Shown one piece after another: positions 1 through 5,108 of a stretch of 5,838 bases of DNA. The notes below the pieces were generated by a model. The model worked only from the letters and a program-made list of their open reading frames with translations, had not been told where the DNA came from and made no database searches. Position 1 is the stretch's first letter; every line of letters begins with the position of its first letter. Origin of the DNA: Microcaldota archaeon (GTDB lineage: Archaea; Micrarchaeota; Micrarchaeia; Anstonellales; Anstonellaceae); assembly GCA_026414325.1 (NCBI GenBank), contig JAOAJF010000036.1:1-5838 (forward strand), written 5' to 3'. The translations under genes and the position numbers were made by a program.

Positions 1-262
1 GTGCTGCCTGACTGAGAGTAAGTACCCATGAGTACGAGAGGAACATGGGTACGGCGCCTCTGGTGTACCGGTTGTGTAATAGCATCGCCGGGCAGCTACG
101 CGCTAGCTGATAAGACCTGAAAGCATCTAAGGTCGAAGCAGCTCTCAAAACGAGTCAGGCTAATGGGCGGATAGCAGATCCGTTCGATAGGGCAGAGGTG
201 TAAGTCGCAAGCCAAAAGCGAGCGATTCAGCCTGCTGCTACTAAACCAAAATACCACACCTA
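1..262 (+). rRNA. 23S ribosomal RNA, 3' end (partial)
   Basis: This is the last part of the large-subunit rRNA; its 5' portion lies outside the window. The universal sarcin-ricin loop AGTACGAGAGGAAC is at 31-44, closed by a perfect 9-bp stem (GTACCCATG at 22-30 with CATGGGTAC at 44-52), which is helix 95. It is followed by the conserved GGCGCCTCTGGTGTACCGG (53-71) and GCATCGCCGGGCAGCTA, and then GAAAGCATCTAAGGTCGAAG near 119-138, as in other 23S genes. The GCTACTAAACC near 236-246 corresponds to the GGTACTAA element close to the usual 3' terminus. The mature end is therefore placed at about 255-265, but the exact base cannot be fixed without the 5' strand of helix 1. The sequence style is archaeal. 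This stretch is much richer in G and C than its surroundings, as expected for structural RNA. Confidence 0.95.
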
Positions 263-434
263 ACTCAAATCTAGTTTGGGGCTATCTTCATTCCTATTTT
301 ACTTGTTTTTTTAATCTGCTTTAACTTGTTTTTACTTGTAGATTAAACTAAAAATTAACAAATAAAAGTAGCTTAAAACAAAAGTAAAAAACAAAAATAG
401 AAAAAATAAAAAACAAAAAATTTTTAGAATTTTT
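263..434. other. A/T-rich intergenic spacer after 23S rRNA
   Basis: No gene is visible. The left half is T-rich on the plus strand (T runs near 297-312 and 329-333), which would suit termination of the rRNA transcript. The right half is A-rich on the plus strand, so the minus strand is T-rich just past the stop of the small basic protein gene and could end that transcript. A short hairpin CTCAAA/TTTGGG with a 5-base loop lies near 265-281. No 5S rRNA or tRNA can be recognised here. Confidence 0.7.
310..347 (+). terminator. Possible stem-loop and T-rich terminator after 23S rRNA
   Basis: TTTAATCTGC at 310-319 pairs with GTAGATTAAA at 338-347. The stem has ten pairs including one G-U, with an 18-base loop that is itself T-rich. 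T runs lie just before the stem and inside the loop. Archaeal RNA polymerase terminates mainly on U tracts, so the T runs are the stronger evidence and the stem may matter more for processing. On the minus strand the same DNA is also downstream of the small basic protein gene. The assignment is an inference from position and composition. Confidence 0.4.
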
Positions 435-650
435 TTAGGCGTTCTTCATTTTTGCCTCGTAGACATAGCCGTCTTTACCAATGTAGTACATAAAACCTGG
501 CTTCTTTTGAATCTTTTCAGTTCCAACTTTCTTTTTTTTGCCTTTTTTGTTGTGTTTCATAGGTGAGGCCCAAACATAGCCATCCTTTCCTACATAGTAG
601 ATATACCCATCTTCTCTTTGGATTTTTTCATTTCCAACTTTCTTTCCCAT
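435..650 (-). CDS. Small basic protein of two 32-residue repeats, function unknown
   Basis: This 71-residue protein consists of two tandem units, residues 3-34 and 40-71, joined by a Lys-rich linker. The units share 19 of 32 residues. Each runs KKVGxEKIQ, then a Gly, then YYxGKDGYV and a late Met-Lys pair. There are 17 Lys and 1 Arg against 7 acidic residues, so it is strongly basic. No signal peptide, membrane segment or Cys is present. The aromatic YYxGKDGYV stretch looks like a short beta-hairpin unit, and the charge suggests binding to nucleic acid or the ribosome; both are inferences. The start is supported by GGAGGT (658-663), seven bases before the ATG, one of the best ribosome binding sites in the window. 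A TATA-like TTATAACT at 686-693 would give a short leader. The gene stands alone, antisense to the flanking rRNA. I cannot name a family. Confidence 0.85.
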   Translation of the reverse strand: MGKKVGNEKIQREDGYIYYVGKDGYVWASPMKHNKKGKKKKVGTEKIQKKPGFMYYIGKDGYVYEAKMKNA

Positions 651-657
651 CTTAATT

Positions 658-663
658 ACCTCC
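658..663 (-). promoter_or_regulatory. Strong Shine-Dalgarno site of the small basic protein gene
   Basis: GGAGGT on the minus strand, seven bases from the ATG at 650, matches the archaeal 16S rRNA tail well. It fixes the start codon and marks the gene as real and probably well translated. Two of the other genes here appear to use leaderless starts instead. Confidence 0.85.
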
Positions 664-685
664 TTTTTGTCTGTTTTTTTGATGT

Positions 686-693
686 AGTTATAA
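686..693 (-). promoter_or_regulatory. Candidate TATA box of the small basic protein gene
   Basis: Minus-strand TTATAACT is centred about 25 bases before position 664, so initiation there would give a leader just long enough to hold the GGAGGT site. A second candidate farther upstream, GAAAG followed by ATTTAAAA near 760-775, would give a leader of about 90 bases. The DNA is so A/T-rich that neither can be fixed from sequence alone. Confidence 0.4.
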
Positions 694-850
694 TTTTTAA
701 TACTTACGCTTTAATTTTTTTAGAATGACTTAACAGAATGTTTAAAGAAAAACAAAAAAGTTTTTAAATCTTTCTTTAGCTATTTTTCTTTTTATTTGCT
801 ATAAATTAAAGGTATTCTCCAATTTAGCCAAAACTCTAATGAGCTAGAAT
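694..850. other. Intergenic A/T-rich stretch with no gene
   Basis: This lies between the promoter region of the small basic protein gene and the end of the decayed gene, both on the minus strand. No open frame or RNA gene is apparent. It holds one copy of the 10-mer TTTTTAGAAT (717-726), which recurs in two other intergenic places, and a second promoter candidate for the small gene near 760-775. Confidence 0.6.
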
Positions 851-2423
851 TTAATCCAAAAGCTCAATTTGTTTGTTGTTAAGTAAATCATAATAAGCCT
901 GTGCTTGGATTTTAGCATCAAACTCTTTATAAAATAATTCGAAGTATTTTTCTAAATTTATTCCAAGTTCAAAGAAAGTATTGTTTAGCAAAATTTTTCC
1001 AATCCAAATTTAAAAACCCAATCCTGTTTTAATTTCTTCAGCTGTTGTTTCAAAAGCTTTAAGCTCAGTTTTTAAATAATAAATTAAATGAGGATACATC
1101 TCCTGTTCTTTAATAATTCCATCCATCTGATTGAACTGCTCAAAATTTAATTTACTTGGGCCTTCATTACTAATATAGGCTAGCCTCCATCTATTTTTGC
1201 TTTTAATTCTAAGTTCTGTAAACTAAAAGTTTGTTCTATGTCTTTTGTTGCTCTCAGGCCAAAAAATTTGTATTAAATATTTCATATTTTAAAGTCGAAC
1301 TTCCAATTCTTCCAAAAACATATGGGTTGTATATGGCAGAGAGTAAAAAATCATTCAAATCTAATTTTATTCCCACTCCATAAGAATAAGAAAACAAACT
1401 TTCTATATTTGTAAGAGCAAGATTTTTAAAATCCAATTTAACTTCTTGGAAGTTCTTTTTCTGACCTGCCAGCATATGGTTTTTCCATCCACCTTCAATG
1501 AAAAGTAGTGATCTTCTATTCTAATAAAAAACTCCGGCGTAGAACTATCTTTTGTTATGTTCAAATTGTTTTTTGCACTTTGGACTCTGTCTACTTTTTT
1601 ATTTGTTGTATACTTTTCACTGTTAATTGTGCTATAAATAACTAAGTTTGTGTTTTTTTCATCGTTACTCAGCCAATAAGTTGGAAAAAGCACTTTGAAA
1701 GAATTGTCCAGAAATTGCTTTAATTGCATTATTTGCTATGAGTAATCCACCTTTGTTTTCATAATTGTTCACATTCACTTCAAAAAAAAGTTTATTGTTT
1801 TATCAGAAGATTTATAGCTTGGGATTCTTCCATTCTTTTTCTTAAATCCTCCTTAAATTGCAAAATATCTTCCTTTTTAAAATTTTGCTCTATTTTGTTT
1901 AAAACCTCCTTTACTGTCAAGCAGTATTTATGTGCAGCACTATCTGGGTTTTGTTCAAGCGCAGCTAAAAAATTTTTAAGCTCTTTTTTAACTCCTCTTT
2001 AGAACTATTCTCGCCTAAATATATTTTTAGCTCTGTTAATTTTACTGGAGTTAGGCCATCTAAAGTATCTGCAATCTCTTTGGCTAATTTATAATTGTGG
2101 TATTTTCTCCATTGGCTATAAAGTCCGATTTCTAAAGCAGTGCCAATAGCAACCAAATTCTCAATATATCTGCAATAATTTATATATACCCTATCTTGCT
2201 CTTTTGGTTCCAATTCATTCATTTTTTTAAGATGTCTTAAACTTTTTTGTAATCTGCTTTTATTATTTGGATAAGATTGTTCCTGACTCGTATGTTTTAA
2301 AAAAATTACAAGGAGCCTTTCTTTTATTAAGGCTTGTGTTTGAACTGGTGAAAAATTAAAGAAAAGCGCACTAGCTATTGCTGCAATTTTGAATTTTTTG
2401 CTCTGGTTTAATCTGAACTTCAT
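851..2423 (-). pseudogene. Decayed gene for a large exported protein, frameshifted many times
   Basis: I read this as one former gene of roughly 520 codons. The intact first part starts at the ATG at 2423 with MKFRLNQSKKFK, a hydrophobic stretch AAIASALFFNF and a probable signal peptidase site after QTQA. A helical, charged region follows, ending at an in-frame stop at 1965-1967. Protein-like sequence continues in successive other frames down to a final stop at 851-853. Six single-base changes, each in an A or T run, would join it: one base missing at 1984-1989, 1456-1460, 1261-1266 and 1194-1198, and one extra at 1798-1801 and 1685-1689. An in-frame TAA lies at 1010-1012, beside another run. 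Stitched stretches such as SAFPTYWLSNDEKNTNLVIY and ELKNFLAALEQNPDSAAHKY look like ordinary coding sequence. The second half has alternating hydrophobic segments suggestive of beta strands. No family is recognised. The leaderless promoter looks intact, so a truncated exported fragment of about 153 residues could still be made. Confidence 0.75.
1983..1989 (-). other. A AAA AAG slippery heptamer at the first frame break
   Basis: In the frame of the intact N-terminal part the codons read TTA AAA AAG, forming the classic -1 slippery heptamer. Slipping back one base continues as KK-ELKNFLAALEQ and stays open to a stop at 1792-1794, adding about 64 residues. A purine-rich GAGGAG lies two bases upstream, closer than the roughly ten bases used in bacterial dnaX. 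An imperfect inverted repeat (AGCT...AGCT around A and T runs) follows at once. Further lesions downstream make simple decay the likelier explanation. Confidence 0.45.
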
Positions 2424-2445
2424 AGAGTTATTAGATATGGCCAAG

Positions 2446-2453
2446 TATATAAA
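2446..2453 (-). promoter_or_regulatory. TATA box of the decayed exported-protein gene (leaderless)
   Basis: The minus strand reads TTTATATA, an excellent archaeal TATA box. Its centre lies about 26 bases before the ATG at 2423, so transcription should begin at or next to the start codon and give a leaderless mRNA. There is no Shine-Dalgarno site, which agrees. This supports ATG 2423 over the TTG at 2444, which overlaps the promoter. Confidence 0.7.
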
Positions 2454-2457
2454 GATG

Positions 2458-2467
2458 TATATTTAAA
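2458..2467 (+). promoter_or_regulatory. TATA box of the GIDE-LemA gene (probably leaderless)
   Basis: TATATTTAAA is centred about 28 bases before the ATG at 2490, the spacing expected if transcription starts at or a base or two before the start codon. No good ribosome binding site precedes the ATG. This box and the opposite-strand TTTATATA are only 4 bp apart, so TBP probably cannot occupy both at once. Confidence 0.6.
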
Positions 2468-2489
2468 CTTTTAGGTATTTTATAATCTC

Positions 2490-3947
2490 ATGGACCTATT
2501 TTCTAATCTTATGAAAAATTCTTACAATCTATTAATTTACTCAATTTTTATTTTGTTGATAATTGCTGCACTCTTAAAGGAATATTCTTTTATCTCTGTT
2601 CCATCTGAATTTTTAGGTAAACTTTTAGCTTCTGCTTTATTCGCTTTTGCAGGCCTTTATGTTTATCGGATTGGTTTTAAATTATATAAACTATTAAAAA
2701 AAATAGAGTATAGTCCAACTTCTAAAATAGTTGGGCTTAGTGCAGGAGATGTAGAAGTTTTTGGAAAAGCAAAAAAATATCAACATAGCTATATCTCAAC
2801 ATTTTTAGGAGAAGAGTGTTTATTTTATCACACCGCCTTTTATGAATCAAATAGAAAGAATAAACAAAAAAAATTAATTAAAACTGACTCAACTACAACC
2901 CCATTTTTAGTAGAAGATGAAACCGGACAGGTTTTAGTCGATGTAGAAGCTTTTGCAAAGGCTGACGGTTTATATCTTAAAAAAGATTCTGTAGAAAGAA
3001 CAAGACAGGATTTTTTTGGTTTTCTTATCGAACTGTTCAGAGCATTTACTGATAAAAAATATGCAGAAAAATTAAAAAAAGAAATGCAAGATCAAGAGGC
3101 ACTTCTTAATAAAATTAAACAAATGCAAGAAGAAAAACAACAGTTTTATGAATCTTTTAAAAAAAGGGTTGAAGAGCGCTGCCCTGAACTTTTACGCATT
3201 CATTCTCTTAATAGTTTGATAGTTGAAGAAACTATTATAAAGGAAGGAGATCAACTTTTTCTATTTGGATTTGCCCAACCTGTAGAGAGCAAAGACGCAG
3301 AAATTATAATTACAAAAAAGGACCACTTTTTTGTTTCAGAGGAAAAAGAGCAAATTTCTAAAGGCTATGTTTTTTATAAAAGTGTTGTCTATCTTTTAAT
3401 TGGCATTGTTGTGTTTCTTTTTTCTAGTTACCAACTTTTATCTCTTTTTATTTCAGAACAAAATATTTCGATATTAATTCTTACTATATTTGCAATTATT
3501 TTGCTTTTAGCTATTTTTGTAGTTTATTTATTAGAATTTCACAACAGTATTGTAAGACTTAGACAACAAATAGAAAAAGCAAAGGCAAATATTGATACTT
3601 TTTATAAAAAGAGAATTGATCTTTTGCCCTCTCTTATAGAGTTGGTAAAATATTATTCTAAAAACGAACAAGAAATTCAACAAACAATTTCAGCTCTATC
3701 CTCTTCTTTGTATTCTAAAGATTCAAAAGAGCTTTTAGCTATTTTAGAAAATTATCCATCTTTAGCAGCAAATCAAAATTTTGTTTTATTACAAAAGCAA
3801 ATTCAAAAAATAGAAGAACAGCTTGCAGCTGGTAGGGAATTTCTTAATGATAGTATCGCACTATATAATGCAAGAATTAATTCTTTTCCCTACTTTATAA
3901 TTGCCAAACTTATAAATTATAAAGAATATGCTCATGAAACTTATTAA
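2490..3947 (+). CDS. GIDE-LemA membrane protein
   Basis: This 485-residue protein joins two families often encoded side by side. Hydrophobic segments lie at about 14-29 and 43-60. Residues about 82-290 resemble the GIDE domain (named for the mitochondrial E3 ligase MULAN/GIDE): GDVEVFGKAK at 86-95, then a segment with EECLFYHTAFYE (108-119), VEDETGQVLVDVEA (141-154), and a late VESKDAEIIITKKDHFFVS. A Lys/Glu/Gln-rich coiled-coil-like stretch (about 189-230) sits inside it. Two more membrane segments follow at about 296-320 and 326-348. The C-terminus, 350-483, is a LemA domain: HNSIVRLRQQIEKAKANID, KKRIDLLPSLIELV, NQNFVLLQKQIQKIEEQLA, then the ending NSFPYFIIAKL. No RING finger follows the GIDE part, so ubiquitin ligase activity should not be assumed. 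LemA domains are helical bundles anchored at the membrane; their function is poorly understood and may involve envelope stress or stability. The start follows from a TATA box 28 bases upstream and a leaderless transcript. Confidence 0.88.
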   Translation: MDLFSNLMKNSYNLLIYSIFILLIIAALLKEYSFISVPSEFLGKLLASALFAFAGLYVYRIGFKLYKLLKKIEYSPTSKIVGLSAGDVEVFGKAKKYQHSYISTFLGEECLFYHTAFYESNRKNKQKKLIKTDSTTTPFLVEDETGQVLVDVEAFAKADGLYLKKDSVERTRQDFFGFLIELFRAFTDKKYAEKLKKEMQDQEALLNKIKQMQEEKQQFYESFKKRVEERCPELLRIHSLNSLIVEETIIKEGDQLFLFGFAQPVESKDAEIIITKKDHFFVSEEKEQISKGYVFYKSVVYLLIGIVVFLFSSYQLLSLFISEQNISILILTIFAIILLLAIFVVYLLEFHNSIVRLRQQIEKAKANIDTFYKKRIDLLPSLIELVKYYSKNEQEIQQTISALSSSLYSKDSKELLAILENYPSLAANQNFVLLQKQIQKIEEQLAAGREFLNDSIALYNARINSFPYFIIAKLINYKEYAHETY

Positions 3948-3970
3948 AAAAATTATTAGATAAGTCAATT

Positions 3971-3986
3971 TTTTAGAATTCTAAAA
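3971..3986. repeat. Perfect 16-bp palindrome upstream of the first pilin promoter
   Basis: TTTTAGAATTCTAAAA reads the same on both strands. It ends 8 bp before the TATA box of the first pilin gene and abuts the candidate BRE. In archaea, sites just upstream of BRE/TATA often bind activators, so this may be an operator for a dimeric regulator of the pilins. It could equally form the stem of a weak terminator for the GIDE-LemA gene, since T6 begins it. Low sequence complexity raises the chance of coincidence. Confidence 0.5.
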
Positions 3987-3988
3987 CA

Positions 3989-4002
3989 AGAAAGTTTTAT
4001 AT
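3989..4002 (+). promoter_or_regulatory. BRE and TATA box of pilin gene 1
   Basis: AGAAAG at 3989-3994 followed by TTTTATAT at 3995-4002 fits an archaeal BRE plus TATA element. Initiation about 25 bases downstream, near 4024, would give a leader of about 20 bases that includes the GGAGG at 4032-4036. Confidence 0.65.
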
Positions 4003-4031
4003 TATTTATCATTTTTATTTTATTGAAAAAA

Positions 4032-4036
4032 GGAGG
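4032..4036 (+). promoter_or_regulatory. Shine-Dalgarno site deciding the pilin 1 start
   Basis: GGAGG lies seven bases before ATG 4044. An in-frame TTG at 4023 lies upstream of this site and would translate through it, so ATG 4044 is the better start. It gives a short MIFKKG leader typical of class III signal peptides. Confidence 0.85.
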
Positions 4037-4043
4037 GAAAATT

Positions 4044-4526
4044 ATGATTTTCAAAAAAGGTCAAGGAGCAACTGAATACCTTGTATTGCTAGCAGTTGTT
4101 TTGATAGTAGCAATGGTAGCAATTGCTCTGCTTGGGTTTTTTCCAGGAATGGCTTCAGATGCAAAAATAACTCAATCAGATACTTATTGGAGAGGACAAG
4201 CAACTCCATTTTCTGTTCAGCAACATGCTAGAAACTCAGCAAACCAAAACTTAGTTTTAGTATTGCAAAATAATGAAGCAGAACAAAAACAACTAACCAA
4301 CATTTCTATTTCAGGCTCAGGAGTAAATGTTACTTACAATGTTACTTCTAATACAGAAAGATACTTCTCAGCAGGAGAGAAAAAAACAATAACAATCAAT
4401 CTAGGTGCTAACTGCACTGCAGGAACAACCTATGAATATATGCTTACCTTTACTTACACAAATCCAGATGGAACAATTACAAAAAGACAATATGGTGAAA
4501 AACCATTAGTAGGAAAATGCTCCTAA
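4044..4526 (+). CDS. Class III signal peptide type IV pilin-like protein 1
   Basis: This 160-residue protein is a probable structural subunit of an archaeal type IV pilus-like surface filament. MIFKKG is a short basic leader. The predicted EppA-type prepilin peptidase site is G6|Q7, with QGATEY giving Glu at +5, followed by a hydrophobic helix to about residue 31 that would pack in the filament core. The mature part carries Tyr48-Trp49, then a beta-rich domain with alternating polar and hydrophobic residues. Cys124 and Cys159 could form a disulfide, and the C-terminus ends GEKPLVGKCS. Four N-glycosylation sequons are present (N86, N95, N99, N123). It is the only one of the three pilins with a classic GGAGG site, so it may be the most strongly expressed and the major pilin (inference). 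The two genes downstream are paralogues. No assembly ATPase, platform protein or peptidase gene is in the window. Confidence 0.9.
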   Translation: MIFKKGQGATEYLVLLAVVLIVAMVAIALLGFFPGMASDAKITQSDTYWRGQATPFSVQQHARNSANQNLVLVLQNNEAEQKQLTNISISGSGVNVTYNVTSNTERYFSAGEKKTITINLGANCTAGTTYEYMLTFTYTNPDGTITKRQYGEKPLVGKCS

Positions 4527-4586
4527 ATTCATTTAAATTTTTTTTCTTTTATTTTAAATATTTTGTTAGTTGTAGGGGTGGATTTT
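4527..4586 (+). promoter_or_regulatory. Pilin 1/pilin 2 gap: T-rich terminator and promoter
   Basis: The 60-bp gap holds ATTTAAATTT at 4531-4540, a plausible TATA element, followed by a long T-rich stretch to about 4550 that could end the pilin 1 transcript. Initiation near 4561 would give a leader containing the GGGGTG at 4575-4580. A second A/T element, ATTTTAAATA (4551-4560), could instead give a near-leaderless start. The choice cannot be settled by eye. Confidence 0.45.
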
Positions 4587-5057
4587 TTGGCTTTATACAA
4601 AAAAGGTCAAGGAGCAAGCGAATACTTAATCTTACTGGCAGTGGTGTTGATAATAGGTATAATTGCAATTGCATTACTTGGTGGCTTTTCTGATATTGGT
4701 TCTGGAGCAAGAGAAACAGAATCTAGACAATATTGGAAAGGAGTGGTAAGACCATTCACAATACAAGATTGGGCCCAGAGAGGAACTACCTTTAGCCTAA
4801 CCATAAAAAATATGGAGCCAGAAAGGCTAATAATTACAAATATTACTATTGGTAATGTTTCTTATGCTCCTTCTGGAGGAATTTCCATAGCTGGTGGCTC
4901 TACCAAACTTATCTCTATTAGTGGTTTTCAGGCTTGTAATGAAACAAGTTATGATTATTTTGAATATCCAATCACGATAATTTATTCCTCTTCTGAGATT
5001 AGTGGAAGAATTCAAAAAGGGGAAAAGCCCTTAGTTGGGCCATGCCAGGTTAGCTAA
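4587..5057 (+). CDS. Class III signal peptide type IV pilin-like protein 2
   Basis: This 156-residue protein is a paralogue of the upstream pilin. I prefer the TTG at 4587: GGGGTG at 4575-4580 lies six bases before it, and the resulting MALYKKG leader matches MIFKKG of pilin 1. In-frame GTG 4578 and TTG 4563 are alternatives but would place Asp and extra hydrophobic residues ahead of the basic part. The predicted cut is G7|Q8 within KKGQGASEY, followed by a hydrophobic helix to about residue 33. Tyr49-Trp50, Pro56-Phe57, Cys117 and Cys153, and the ending GEKPLVGPCQVS match pilin 1. Sequons occur at N85, N90 and N118. The TTG start suggests lower translation than pilin 1, consistent with a minor pilin, though this is inference. 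The core helix is nearly the same as in pilin 1, while the exposed domain has diverged. Confidence 0.87.
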   Translation: MALYKKGQGASEYLILLAVVLIIGIIAIALLGGFSDIGSGARETESRQYWKGVVRPFTIQDWAQRGTTFSLTIKNMEPERLIITNITIGNVSYAPSGGISIAGGSTKLISISGFQACNETSYDYFEYPITIIYSSSEISGRIQKGEKPLVGPCQVS

Positions 5058-5070
5058 ACTCTAAAATTTA

Positions 5071-5090
5071 ACCAAGCTTTTTTATATTTT
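5071..5090 (+). promoter_or_regulatory. Promoter of pilin gene 3, placed for a leaderless mRNA
   Basis: A TATA-like TTTTTTATAT (5078-5087) follows ACCAAG, a weak BRE match. Its centre lies about 26 bases before ATG 5109, and no ribosome binding site precedes the ATG. Transcription should therefore start at or beside the start codon. The T-rich DNA here may also end the pilin 2 transcript. Confidence 0.55.
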
Positions 5091-5108
5091 CTTTTTTTAA
5101 TCTTACTT

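Larger units (their letters stand above)
3948..4043. other. Spacer holding LemA terminator, palindrome and pilin promoter
   Basis: This 96-bp gap has a T6 run at 3969-3974, 22 bases after the GIDE-LemA stop, suitable for termination. The run is the left edge of a 16-bp palindrome. The right part carries the promoter and ribosome binding site of the first pilin gene, so the pilins are probably transcribed apart from the LemA gene. Confidence 0.6.

Noticed and set aside
181..200. GTTCGA-containing stretch that might suggest a tRNA T-loop
   Set aside because: It is inside the 23S rRNA 3' domain, with no acceptor or anticodon arms around it.
263..434. Runs of similar A-rich and T-rich words that might hint at a CRISPR array or tandem repeat
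   Set aside because: No repeat of constant length and spacing is present; it is low-complexity intergenic DNA.
1254..1475. A minus-strand open frame of 73 codons that could be its own gene
   Set aside because: It continues the reading of the preceding broken segment across one A run and has no promoter or ribosome binding site, so I treat it as part of the decayed gene.
1403..1729. A minus-strand open frame of 108 codons that could be its own gene
   Set aside because: Its first half continues the decayed gene, while its last part (after about 1460) is out-of-frame reading over the next segment. No start signals are present.
2424..2444. TTG start seven codons upstream for the decayed exported-protein gene
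   Set aside because: It lies between the TATA box and the expected transcript start, and ATG 2423 is exactly placed for a leaderless mRNA.
2481..2486. TATAAT that resembles a bacterial -10 box before the GIDE-LemA gene
   Set aside because: Other signs are archaeal, it lies only 4 bp from the ATG, and no matching -35 is seen.
4023..4043. TTG start seven codons upstream for pilin 1
   Set aside because: It would translate through the GGAGG site; ATG 4044 has ideal spacing and gives the expected short leader.
4607..4804. Minus-strand open frame opposite pilin 2
   Set aside because: It lies entirely within a well-supported pilin gene, and its sequence is what the reverse of that gene would give.
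4827..5015. Second minus-strand open frame opposite pilin 2
   Set aside because: It is antisense to the conserved C-terminal half of pilin 2 and has no start signal.
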